From contig OZ244903.1 of NCBI GenBank assembly GCA_965221625.1, positions 992,001-1,056,000 on the forward strand: a DNA stretch of 64,000 nt, given 5' to 3'. A model generated the notes under the pieces. It worked only from the letters and a program-made list of their open reading frames with translations. It had not been told where the DNA came from and ran no database searches. Position numbers and translations under genes: made by a program. The stretch comes from Bin127 sp965221625. Lineage in GTDB: Bacteria; Chloroflexota; Dehalococcoidia; Lucifugimonadales; Lucifugimonadaceae. This document shows positions 36,601-44,135 of this stretch, in pieces; positions within the stretch are counted from its first letter, which is position 1; each line of letters begins with the position of its first letter.

Positions 36601-36835
36601 CGATTACGTCGGCGTAATACACTCGTTCTTCGAGACTCGATTCGCCGACTATTACGGGTTCAGCGGAACCTTGAATGGAAGTGCCCATGCTGGCACTCTC
36701 GGTGGGCTGCGAACACGAAGTCAAAGCGACCGACAAGACAAGCACAATCGCGTAAATCAACCGACGCGTGGCTCTGAAGAAACGCCAGAAACTCTTCCCA
36801 ATTCCTCGGTTGCTACTGTCGGGCAAAGGGTTCAT
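33662..36835 (-). CDS. Lipoprotein with two fused paralogous units
   Basis: This protein of about 1057 aa carries the same unit twice. Unit 1 follows a lipoprotein signal (RLIYAIVLVLSVALTSC; lipobox LTSC, Cys 41 from the chosen start) and contains SLEERVYYADVIVRGKL and RWDDRESLILAHEVDA. Unit 2 has TLEEVIHHADLIARVQL, FRFEVLEYLKGDGEE and RWDDREAIVLLRTG. Each ends in the repeated module (copies C and B). The layout suggests that two neighbouring single-unit genes fused by loss of an intervening stop, or that a unit was duplicated within one gene. The frame stays open to 37054; starts at 36859 or 36835 place the signal peptide sensibly and neither has a strong ribosome-binding site. It is probably anchored on the outer face of the cytoplasmic membrane. 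Function unknown. Confidence 0.7.
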   Translation of the reverse strand: MNPLPDSSNRGIGKSFWRFFRATRRLIYAIVLVLSVALTSCSQPTESASMGTSIQGSAEPVIVGESSLEERVYYADVIVRGKLKSTSTSTEPGYRSTEADKRYQGLVHFVFDVHEYIRGSGGPELSVVATVNLRSDVIREIIEFSAKGEFVDLHEGDWLNPYTTEALALEAAKEWEQARDRRWDDRESLILAHEVDATSDDSKRYSLGQIFSYSIGGKNAVWLPLAEDPDALDANAQDGNRNRDEARYLLKVPESSSATDESGSADGVLETITIPELKAVMARLEQWRKDGEGVEGHEYCIHSSFIDKRRVNEAKERGETTYVRSDRSMESGTPAGTALIATHTLDGNVWLEGTGAEVFEVAPYSNGVIRTQRPLHGGVFRYFWNRQGSTYIPCGYLPDDAQNTIEHFVTVTVPEGVIHEAFFDPVAIGDAVGADATIGQLKPVEFDVEGGGTKSISSIEWEDGEVRMVLSPSAPSDGYDLDFIGLDGDVSLRLLGSEATVSGGTITWEVATQPWNDGDLLMLRMWPAAHRTPTIVPSVAPTRVLLDPTSVTEEHLAHEPSPSPTREAGEVEYQVQGHQIIESAPTTLEEVIHHADLIARVQLVSAQAAVGSMYGKPYPRFEFRFEVLEYLKGDGEEGIVVYTHVPRSIYQVGDYTAEQALQVAQEEFAARDSRWDDREAIVLLRTGLETDLGTQIGFAGRLLWNDIHRYAISSGLNRAWLPIADESADSRSGVGAIVERRYLTKVSSEEESDDAAHSVGTTEVSIPLSEVLQKIQENEELLKAGTNIPGYTECVAAMLNFEAEFLTDPNWWETYTVEHSIPSGRRSGYKLASSTSIVEKSDYYGKWWTDGPNSDLFVSKITDDPDNDPKTGYAWIDVTTRPIPMGTYNVARKNQPPEWVPCDYNPDRDRDSPTSYLEITVTAPEGVVHEAFFDPVAIGDAVGADATNGQLKPVEFDVEGGGTRSISSIEWEDGEVTMVLSPSAPSDGYDLDFIGLDGNVTLRLLGAEATVSAGTITWDVAMQPWNDGDLLMLRMWPASPPVPTPTPDPSVVPTPIQ
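33731..34051 (-). repeat. Dispersed ~320-bp coding module, copy B
   Basis: Encodes the C-terminal module of the second unit of the fused lipoprotein. It is nearly identical to copies A, C and D across its whole length, while the sequence upstream of the module in each gene is much more diverged. Confidence 0.85.
35261..35581 (-). repeat. Dispersed ~320-bp coding module, copy C
   Basis: Internal copy ending the first unit of the fused lipoprotein. After it the frame continues through a Pro/Ser/Thr linker into the second unit, so the module here is not at the protein end. Confidence 0.85.
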
Positions 36836-37099
36836 GGATGTAGTTGCCGCAAATCGCATCGGCGGCGTTCGTGTCACTTTGGCTTGGTTGCGAGACTCGT
36901 ACCTAAAGTCTGCTTCCACATCGCTGTCCCCTGACCCAAATCTTGCATCAGAGATCTCGGCAGGCGATGAATTGGCATCCGTCTCCCGGTCGGCGACGTG
37001 GTATCGGTGGTCTCCACCAAGGGTCCGATCGGTTGCTTTGCTTGTGGCATCCACAACTCAAGATCGACGAGCCAGCTCAAATATCAACCACAGACGCGT

Positions 37100-38695
37100 C
37101 TAATGATCAGGCGTTGGCGTCGGTGCTGCAGACGCGGCAGTCCGCATTCGGAGCATCAGCAGGTCACCGTCGTTCCACGGTTGCGTTGCGACGTCCCAAG
37201 TGATCGTGCCACCCGATACCGTCGCTTCGGCACCCAGTAACCTCAACGACACATCACCATCCAAACCGATGAAATCGAGATCGTACCCGTCCGAAGGTGC
37301 CGACGGCGAAAGCACCATCGTTACCTCGCCATCCTCCCACTCGATGCTCGAAATCGACTTCGTCCCACCTCCTTCAACATCAAACTCAACCGGCTTCAAC
37401 TGACCATTCGTCGCATCCGCCCCCACAGCATCCCCAATCGCCACCGGATCAAAGAACGCCTCGTGAATGACCTCTTCAGGTGCGACGACGGTGACGGGTA
37501 TTTCCACTTGCTTCCTGGGATCATTGGGAACGCGACCGCAAGGGAAGTACTCGGGATGTCGCCAGTTCCAGTTGTATACATACGTTCTGGCAGGTAGTGG
37601 TCGCTTGGTTTGAGTCAAGCGGCTACCGTGTGGCGATGTTTCGAAAAATCTGCTGTCACTGCCGTCAAGCCATATTTCGCCGTTGAGATGAAAGATCTCT
37701 TGGACTGTGGTCCCGATTGGCGCACCTGATTTCAGGGAGAAATGAAAGAGCTTTTCGGTAAGTTGCCCGCGCTCTATAACGTCATTGACGCTTTTTTCGT
37801 CCTTGAAACTATCCCACATGCAGGACTCGTAACCGTCCATGCCTTCCCCAGCCTTGTGCCAAGCGTCAACGTTTTTGATCACTTCCTCCAACTCGGAAAC
37901 CGATATTGTGGCTGGTCTCGTTTCTGAAGCAGCACTGGCGGTTGACGCCGAGTTCACAGTCGGTGGTTCCATCAGGAATCTCGCCCCAACGCTAGAAGGA
38001 GTGACATGTTCAGACTGACCGTCATGGAGGTTGACGCTAGCCAACGGAAGCCACACGCGATGCCCGGTGGTTATCGCGTAGGCGAAAATCGGTCCCAACC
38101 AAAATCGCGACGTGCCATCGGACGTCAAGGGCACGTCAATCTCTCGCACCATGATGATCGCTTCTCGGTCGTCCCATTGTCGGTCAAGATCTAGTTCCCA
38201 CCTACGCGCGGCACCTAGAGCAGCCTCATTGGTCGTGTAAGGATTCGATGAGTCGATTGCCCACCACTCAATAAATTCTCCCCTCGCTTCGGATTCCATG
38301 ATCGCTTCGATCACCCTTGGCTTGTAATAGACCCCCGCCACTACCGTGATTTCTTCGCCGCCTTCGCCCTTGAGGTATTCGTAGACGTCGAACGTGTAGT
38401 GAACTAACCCTTCAAAGAGATCCGGTTCGCACTCGTCGGTGTAAACGAGTTCAGACGAGGCGTCGGTATCCTTCAGCTTGCCACGGAAGATGTGGGTGGA
38501 GCTGGAAACTCTTTCGTTCAAGCTGGTTGAGCCGTAAAATTGCGATGTTTGTGATACCTGTTCGGCTTCGACGATTGGTCGTTGATCGCATTCGTCTTCG
38601 ATCGACGAACATGCAGCGAACAGCAACTGCGACAGCAAGACGACTATCGCGAATACTTTGAGCGAGTTCACGCTAAGTTTTCCTTGCTTATGCAT
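37100..38695 (-). CDS. Lipoprotein, paralogous-unit protein C (unknown function)
   Basis: This 531-aa lipoprotein starts MHKQGKLSVNSLKVFAIVVL with a clear lipobox (LFAAC, Cys 29). It carries one copy of the cluster's unit: SLNERVSSSTHIFRGKL, YTFDVYEYLKGEGGE, QWDDREAIIMVREIDV, and the repeated C-terminal module (copy D). The frame is open upstream to 38980, but that start would overlap the preceding VWA gene and place 95 residues before the signal peptide, so ATG 38695 is chosen. It is the same length as unit protein A and shares its order of conserved blocks, but the parts before the module are clearly diverged. Confidence 0.75.
   Translation of the reverse strand: MHKQGKLSVNSLKVFAIVVLLSQLLFAACSSIEDECDQRPIVEAEQVSQTSQFYGSTSLNERVSSSTHIFRGKLKDTDASSELVYTDECEPDLFEGLVHYTFDVYEYLKGEGGEEITVVAGVYYKPRVIEAIMESEARGEFIEWWAIDSSNPYTTNEAALGAARRWELDLDRQWDDREAIIMVREIDVPLTSDGTSRFWLGPIFAYAITTGHRVWLPLASVNLHDGQSEHVTPSSVGARFLMEPPTVNSASTASAASETRPATISVSELEEVIKNVDAWHKAGEGMDGYESCMWDSFKDEKSVNDVIERGQLTEKLFHFSLKSGAPIGTTVQEIFHLNGEIWLDGSDSRFFETSPHGSRLTQTKRPLPARTYVYNWNWRHPEYFPCGRVPNDPRKQVEIPVTVVAPEEVIHEAFFDPVAIGDAVGADATNGQLKPVEFDVEGGGTKSISSIEWEDGEVTMVLSPSAPSDGYDLDFIGLDGDVSLRLLGAEATVSGGTITWDVATQPWNDGDLLMLRMRTAASAAPTPTPDH
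37143..37465 (-). repeat. Dispersed ~320-bp coding module, copy D
   Basis: Encodes the C-terminal module of the single-unit lipoprotein. Its antisense strand carries the same open tail (GASAGHRRSTVALRRPK) that ends the membrane-protein gene at 31947, showing that this tail is a by-product of the module. Confidence 0.85.
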
Positions 38696-38894
38696 AGTTC
38701 GTCTGTTGGCGGTTGCCGAAAGAATGTCGCATGCGCCCACATTCATGACGTAATCAGCAACCGGAATGTTCCGTTCTGCGGTGAAACCACGTCTCGTCGT
38801 GTTCGAACAAGCCCTCTCGTCCATGCCGCCCGAGGCGAGGATCACAGGTACCCTCGCCCCAGACGTATCGGACGTCCGCATCTGCGTCTCGGTT

Positions 38895-40640
38895 CTATCT
38901 GCTGTATCCCGTATCTTCGTAACGCGCCGCGCCAACTGGCTGGTAGCGCGCCATGTGGTCGAGCATCGTGGTGAAGTCACGGTAGGCTACCGTGTGACCT
39001 ATCGAACCTTCCAGAGGCCGCAGCAAATGGTTGAGCTGACCCAAGTCGTCGCTAATCCGTCTCTCAGTTATCCACCACGGGTCTGGTATGGCACTGTAGC
39101 GATCTGCGGCAAGTGCGACGATCGTGCCCAGTTTCAGCATCGAATCCGTAGAGCGTTGGAAGTCCTGTCGCCAGTGTCCCGACACCGACCCGTACTGCTC
39201 GCGCGACTCGCCTGAATCGGGATCCACCCAACGAAGTTCGACGTCCCCCAACTTGGCAGTGCTCGCTTGACGGTTCGCGACCCGGTTGTTGAGCCGCAAC
39301 TCGTAGAACACTGTGGTCGCTGTCCCCGACGGTATCTCAGCGAACTCCTTCCGGTCCTGTGTGAAGAGTGCGTCATCCGTGACTCGGTTTTCGTAACCGA
39401 CGATTCGCCATTCGTCCACAAACTCGGGATCCCAAGTAACTTGGGCGCGTGTCTGGTCGGCGAACGGCGACGACAATTGGAGCCAATTGTCTCTGTCGAA
39501 TGTCGATCGAGCCTGTTGCTCGCTGTCGAGATACCGGTACCATCCGTTGCCATGCTGCGCCAGTTGCTCCAGCAGGTAGTCGTTGTAGTTGTTGATTCCC
39601 ACTCCGATGGTGATGAGACGCAATGGGTTGCGGGTGTTCACGTCGCTCGCCGTCTCGAGTATTGCGAACGGATTGGTCGCGTCGACGTTCGCTACGCCGT
39701 CCGACATCAGAATGATGTAGTTGATTGCGTACGGGTTCAACCAGCGCGCGTCTTGAGCCATCCTCACTCCCTTGTTCAGTCCCGCTTGGACGTTAGTCGA
39801 CCCGTTGGCACTCAACCTAGCGACAGCCTCGCGCGCTTCACGTGAACTTGGTGCTACGTGATGCTGAGTGAAGATCACGTCGTTAGAGAAGTGAACGACC
39901 GCGATTCGGTCGTCGGCATCGAGACTGTTGCGGATGCTCTCCGCTGCCGCACGCGCGATGGCGAACCGATTGCCATCCTGCATCGAACCGGATGCATCCA
40001 GCACCAAGGTGACGTTCACCGGTCTGTCATCGTCCAACACGGTCGGTGCTTGGAAACCAAGACGTGCCATGTGTTTCGATCCATCCAACGGGTGCCTGAA
40101 CACGTCGGAGTAGATGCCGAACTCGTCGTCGCGAACCGGCGGTGCGTAACCATAGTTGAACGAGTTGATCCACTCCTCAGCCCGAACGGAGTCGGGTTCA
40201 ACGTCGTGACCTTGCGAAATCCAGTTCAGAGCCAACCAGAACGACGTGCGGTCGGTGTCGAGACTGAACGTCGACACCGCGTCTTCAGCCGTTGAAATCG
40301 TCGGAAGTCGCCGATTGTCCCGGAACGTCGTGGCCGCCGGTGGAGATGTTTGAGGCAGCGAACTAGGAGGTGCCGCGGTCGCCGCAGGTGCTGCAGTCGC
40401 CCTAGGGGCGGGGGCTGCAGTTGGCCTAGGGGCGGGGACGGCTGTCGCTCTAGAGCGTGGCCATTTGGGCAAGCTGAACCTAGATCCCTGTGGTTCCAGC
40501 CTTAGGCTCTGGGCACTTTCTGCAATCCCGTATCCGCTTGGGTACTCATAGTGCCTTTCAGATCTGACGTCCCAGACGTAAATCACCACGCCGATAAACC
40601 CAATCAATGCGATCGTCGAAATGATTCGTTTTACATTCAT
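38895..40640 (-). CDS. Membrane-anchored VWA domain protein (YfbK-type)
   Basis: This 581-aa protein has a single N-terminal membrane helix (IISTIALIGFIGVVIYVW), an Ala/Pro-rich linker (about residues 66-102), then the YfbK-family N-terminal segment (STFSLDTDRTSFWLALNWIS...WINSFNYGY). A von Willebrand type A domain follows, with an intact metal-binding site: DASGS at 215-219 and later NGSTNVQAGLNKG and MSDGVAN. The C-terminal part matches the domain that follows VWA in this family (WDPEFVDEWRIVGYENR). The start is supported by a perfect AAGGAGG upstream. VWA domains of this type bind protein partners through a divalent metal. Its position directly upstream of the lipoprotein cluster on the same strand is compatible with co-expression. 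Confidence 0.88.
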   Translation of the reverse strand: MNVKRIISTIALIGFIGVVIYVWDVRSERHYEYPSGYGIAESAQSLRLEPQGSRFSLPKWPRSRATAVPAPRPTAAPAPRATAAPAATAAPPSSLPQTSPPAATTFRDNRRLPTISTAEDAVSTFSLDTDRTSFWLALNWISQGHDVEPDSVRAEEWINSFNYGYAPPVRDDEFGIYSDVFRHPLDGSKHMARLGFQAPTVLDDDRPVNVTLVLDASGSMQDGNRFAIARAAAESIRNSLDADDRIAVVHFSNDVIFTQHHVAPSSREAREAVARLSANGSTNVQAGLNKGVRMAQDARWLNPYAINYIILMSDGVANVDATNPFAILETASDVNTRNPLRLITIGVGINNYNDYLLEQLAQHGNGWYRYLDSEQQARSTFDRDNWLQLSSPFADQTRAQVTWDPEFVDEWRIVGYENRVTDDALFTQDRKEFAEIPSGTATTVFYELRLNNRVANRQASTAKLGDVELRWVDPDSGESREQYGSVSGHWRQDFQRSTDSMLKLGTIVALAADRYSAIPDPWWITERRISDDLGQLNHLLRPLEGSIGHTVAYRDFTTMLDHMARYQPVGAARYEDTGYSR

Positions 40641-40923
40641 GCGAAATCCTCCTTGGATTCAGGGTCGATCACCGTAATGACGATTCACCCCAAGGTTTTG
40701 TTCCATCCCAACCAGAATCCCTTCACCCACGAACCAAAACCAGACGGAGAGCCGCCCGATCAGGGGATGGTGCCTCGCATCATGCCAACCGTGAACTTCC
40801 ATCGAGGTTGAACGGTTTGAGTTGCACGCAAGAATTAGATTTCAGCTCGAGATCTGCGTGGAATCTTGAATCTGAGCAGGTGACGCAAGTCGAGTGTGGC
40901 CATCAACTACCACCTCGGACTAG

Positions 40924-42783
40924 ATGTCACTCGCGTATAGTGAGATCCATGCGTCGCACGTGCACGGTGATTCAGCGTCCGAATTGCCACCTCAACTAGA
41001 CGAGCCTGCTGTGAAAAAGCTCAGAACTCTCGCCATTGTCGGCGGTATCGCACTCGTGATCCTCGGGGCTGTGTTACTGATTCGACCGACAGCGTTGCCC
41101 GTCGCATTGATCACGCTCTTCATCAACGTCGATGAACCCGAATACTCAGCGCGCTTCTATCCGCCGGAAACGCTTGCCTACGCTTGGGTGAACCTGCTTT
41201 CGGACGAGATCATTTCCGGCGACGCGCTGGATATCTGGGAACAGCTCAACGATGATCCAGTGTTCAAAAACTCGCTAGACGACTTCGAAGTTCAGGCCTC
41301 AGACGAAACCGAGATTGATTTCAGAGAGGACGTGATTCCTTGGATCGGTCCCGAGATTTCAGCCGGACTTCTGGGAGTCGATCCACGAACTGGCGAACCG
41401 TTGCTGGCAACACTCATCGGGGTCAGAGATCGTGACGCCGCAGAAGACTTCATGATCGACTTCCGAGACTACTTCCAAGACGAGTTCCGCATCGATTTCG
41501 ACGCGGCATGGTACCGCGACAACATCGTCTGGATCGACGAAGAGAGGAACGTCTCGTACGCGTTGACGGATGACTGGTTGGTCTTCGCAAACGACGAAGG
41601 CGCATTGGCTTCGGTCTTGCACTACGTCACTGGCGACGATGACGACTCATTGGCGAACACCGAGAGATTCGAAACGGCGCGCGCCAACCTGCCGGACGAC
41701 CGATTTATCTCCGCCTACGTTGCGGGACAGGAGACGATTGTTCGGTTTGGCGGAGATTCGGTCGACGAGATTGAGTATCTGTTGCAGTTCATCCCGGAGT
41801 GGGTGGCAATGTCAGGAGACTGGGTGGATCGTGGATTGGTCGTCGAAGCGGTGTGGCCGACGATCGAGGATCTCGGTGTGTCGGCTGAAGAACTTGACGA
41901 ACCGGCGCAGGTCGTGCCAGACGACGCGATGGTTTTCATTGCTGGCAGCATCGATATGGATATGGATCACTGGCGCGCGACCCTTTCCGAGTATCGATTA
42001 AGCGAGTTCGTTACGAATCCGAGATACGTGGAAGAGATCGATTTCGAACTGAGGCAACTCGGTAGGCATGAAATCGAACCGTTGGTTGAAGACGCAACGG
42101 TCGCCGACTTGATGGATATGGGTTTGGATGCCATATCTCACCGCGTCGGAACTGACTTTGAGGATGGTTTGCTGCGACACCTTACGGGCGAAGTAGCGGT
42201 TGCCTTCCGCGACTTCGACGATGAATGGCTGTACGGCTATCGCGGCATCGACGACGTTCCGTATGACGCCACGGCCCACTTGCGTTACCGCGGTCGATCC
42301 AACGATGATCTGGAGGGCACGATGTCGAAACTTGCTTCATGGGTCGCGGCGGAAGCCCAATCAAACTCCAATCGAGTGCTGGTCGAAGTTGAGCGCGGCA
42401 GTTTGATACCGGGGTTGGCACTGGGAGACTGGTTGAGATTCGGGCAAAATCGTAATCCCGGATATGTCGTGCACGACGAGTACCTGACGCTTGCGACTGA
42501 CGAACGCGAGTTGAGAACTACGGTGTCGGTTCAGGACGGCGACGATCCGCATCTCGCGTCGAGCGATCACTACCGACGAGCCACTTCCCATCTGCCTTCA
42601 AAACGCCATTACCTTGGATTTGTGGACGCGACGAGCATGTACGACGTGGTCGAGGAGGAAGCGGATTTTGACCCGCGGATCAACTCAGTGATGCGTAACT
42701 CGCTGGACGCATTCGCCGTCAGTCTATTCTTCGGCGAGGAGCACACTCGCCTATCTTCAGTTCTGACGCTGTTTCCCGAGTAG
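40924..42783 (+). CDS. DUF3352-like membrane-anchored protein
   Basis: This 619-aa protein has one helix near the N-terminus (LAIVGGIALVILGAVLLI, about residues 36-53) and a long acidic exported region. It follows the DUF3352 pattern: a PPETLAYAWVNL segment, repeated statements of the type LTDDWLVFANDEGALASVL, and a C-terminal HYLGFVDATSMYDVVEEE. A GTG at 41011 (MKKLRTLAIVGG) is an alternative start that would shorten the cytoplasmic segment to a few residues. The gene is divergent from the VWA gene across a 283-base gap in which I see no clear promoter. The biochemical role of the family is unknown. Confidence 0.7.
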   Translation: MSLAYSEIHASHVHGDSASELPPQLDEPAVKKLRTLAIVGGIALVILGAVLLIRPTALPVALITLFINVDEPEYSARFYPPETLAYAWVNLLSDEIISGDALDIWEQLNDDPVFKNSLDDFEVQASDETEIDFREDVIPWIGPEISAGLLGVDPRTGEPLLATLIGVRDRDAAEDFMIDFRDYFQDEFRIDFDAAWYRDNIVWIDEERNVSYALTDDWLVFANDEGALASVLHYVTGDDDDSLANTERFETARANLPDDRFISAYVAGQETIVRFGGDSVDEIEYLLQFIPEWVAMSGDWVDRGLVVEAVWPTIEDLGVSAEELDEPAQVVPDDAMVFIAGSIDMDMDHWRATLSEYRLSEFVTNPRYVEEIDFELRQLGRHEIEPLVEDATVADLMDMGLDAISHRVGTDFEDGLLRHLTGEVAVAFRDFDDEWLYGYRGIDDVPYDATAHLRYRGRSNDDLEGTMSKLASWVAAEAQSNSNRVLVEVERGSLIPGLALGDWLRFGQNRNPGYVVHDEYLTLATDERELRTTVSVQDGDDPHLASSDHYRRATSHLPSKRHYLGFVDATSMYDVVEEEADFDPRINSVMRNSLDAFAVSLFFGEEHTRLSSVLTLFPE

Positions 42784-42876
42784 AAGCAACTCGCAGTCGC
42801 AGAGGTACGCCGCGTAGCAGAACAAGCCCTGCGCTTGAATGAAAGGGCAGCCGTCGACTCCGCCAAATTAATCGAC

Positions 42877-43749
42877 TTACGGATTCCAAGACATGATTGC
42901 GCTTCGCCTCGGAGCCACACCTTTGACCGTCAACCCATCGCTTGTCTCGACCAGCAAATCCTCGGCAGCACTCTTCAATCGGTCGTCAGCGTCGGTGCCT
43001 TCCTCGACACTAAGTCGACGTCTCAGGTGGTCGAGCACGCCATCGCGTTCGGAGTCGAGCACGGCAACTTCCGGCTCGAGCATCTTGACGTCGGGGTAGA
43101 TGTCCATTGACCAGAGCAGTTCGAGCACCATCGCCAATCCTGGCATCGGGGCCGGTGCAGACCCGTGCACGCGCTCGAAGAAAGGTCGCTCAATCGCCCC
43201 GGGCGTCTCGGCCATCTCAACCAGAACGACGCGCTGCTTCGCATGGCTTTGCAGCTTTTCGATGAATGCTGCAGCCTCAACAACGTGATGCAAAACCAAG
43301 GAACAGAGAACGATATCTGCCGATGCTACCCGAGCGTCTTCCCAATCTTCGTCGATCGTTACAAGGTTGGTAATCTCAGCGTCTCTGGCTCTACATTTCA
43401 ATAGATCAATCGACTCTTCCGAAGGCTCGACCACAGTTACTCGCTTGGTCCGAGTCGCCAACGGCAATGCCAATCGACCCGCGCCACCGCCGACGTCCAA
43501 GACTTCAGAATCGCCATCAACCATCCCAAACAGAGCATTCACGATCTGGTCGTCAGTCCGGAAGGGGTCCAACGGTCTGCTAGTCCATCCGAACCGAGGC
43601 CGTTCGCCGTTCCCGTGACCGCCGCCATGCCCGTGCCCATGTCCATGCCCGTGCGAGTGTCCACCACCATCGTCATCTCCGCGCAGCGCGTCCATATACG
43701 CTTCATGCGCACGAATCTGCTCTCTCCAAGCGTCAAGAACGCTGCTCAT
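42877..43749 (-). CDS. Class I SAM-dependent methyltransferase with His-rich N-terminus
   Basis: This 290-aa protein has a Rossmann methyltransferase core: motif I LDVGGGAGRLALPLA (84-98), an acidic residue after the second strand (VTVVEPSEES), and ADIVLCSLVLHHV at the motif IV position. Before the core lies an unusual glycine/histidine stretch (residues 28-46, with histidines at 31, 33, 35, 37, 39, 41 and 45), which looks like a metal-binding or metal-storage segment. AGGAG precedes the ATG. The substrate is not evident; small-molecule methylation is more likely than nucleic acid, because no target-recognition domain is present. It is convergent with the DUF3352-like gene. Confidence 0.8.
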   Translation of the reverse strand: MSSVLDAWREQIRAHEAYMDALRGDDDGGGHSHGHGHGHGHGGGHGNGERPRFGWTSRPLDPFRTDDQIVNALFGMVDGDSEVLDVGGGAGRLALPLATRTKRVTVVEPSEESIDLLKCRARDAEITNLVTIDEDWEDARVASADIVLCSLVLHHVVEAAAFIEKLQSHAKQRVVLVEMAETPGAIERPFFERVHGSAPAPMPGLAMVLELLWSMDIYPDVKMLEPEVAVLDSERDGVLDHLRRRLSVEEGTDADDRLKSAAEDLLVETSDGLTVKGVAPRRSAIMSWNP

Positions 43750-44135
43750 ATGGTACTCCTAGGGCATAAATGCGGGGTTGTTGGGCATTCACATGGTAGC
43801 GGATGGGGTGGGGTTGGATTTCGGAGGCACGTTGTGAACCAAGAGTGTGCAATCCATTCGGCAATGGCCAGTTACCGAGGTCGCCGACAAGCTCCAATCG
43901 AAGCCATGCGCCGAATCTGAGTTGCGGCGTCGCAAACGGTGGCGTCTCCCAAACCAAGGTTGGCGTTCGATGGGCTTCGTCAACACTCAACATCCATCCG
44001 AATGGGCGAACACCCTGCTAGTCTTGTGTTCGAGCTTCGGATGAGACACACGAACGAGGTTGACTTGCCAAATCGGCTTCGAGTGTCGAATGCCATAGGT
44101 TCGCCTACGACCACTGACTAAGGAATCATGTTCTT
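43750..44135. other. Intergenic region, no gene recognised
   Basis: About 390 bases separate the divergent methyltransferase and DUF262 genes. Short frames on both strands overlap one another without conserved motifs. I see no tRNA-like fold, repeat or strong promoter. Confidence 0.4.

Noticed and set aside
36943..37203. Plus-strand 86-codon frame ending GASAGHRRSTVALRRPK
   Set aside because: Antisense of the repeated lipoprotein module; it explains the odd tail at 31947 but is not a gene.
38696..38980. 95-residue N-terminal extension of the third lipoprotein gene
   Set aside because: It overlaps the VWA gene and would bury the lipoprotein signal peptide.
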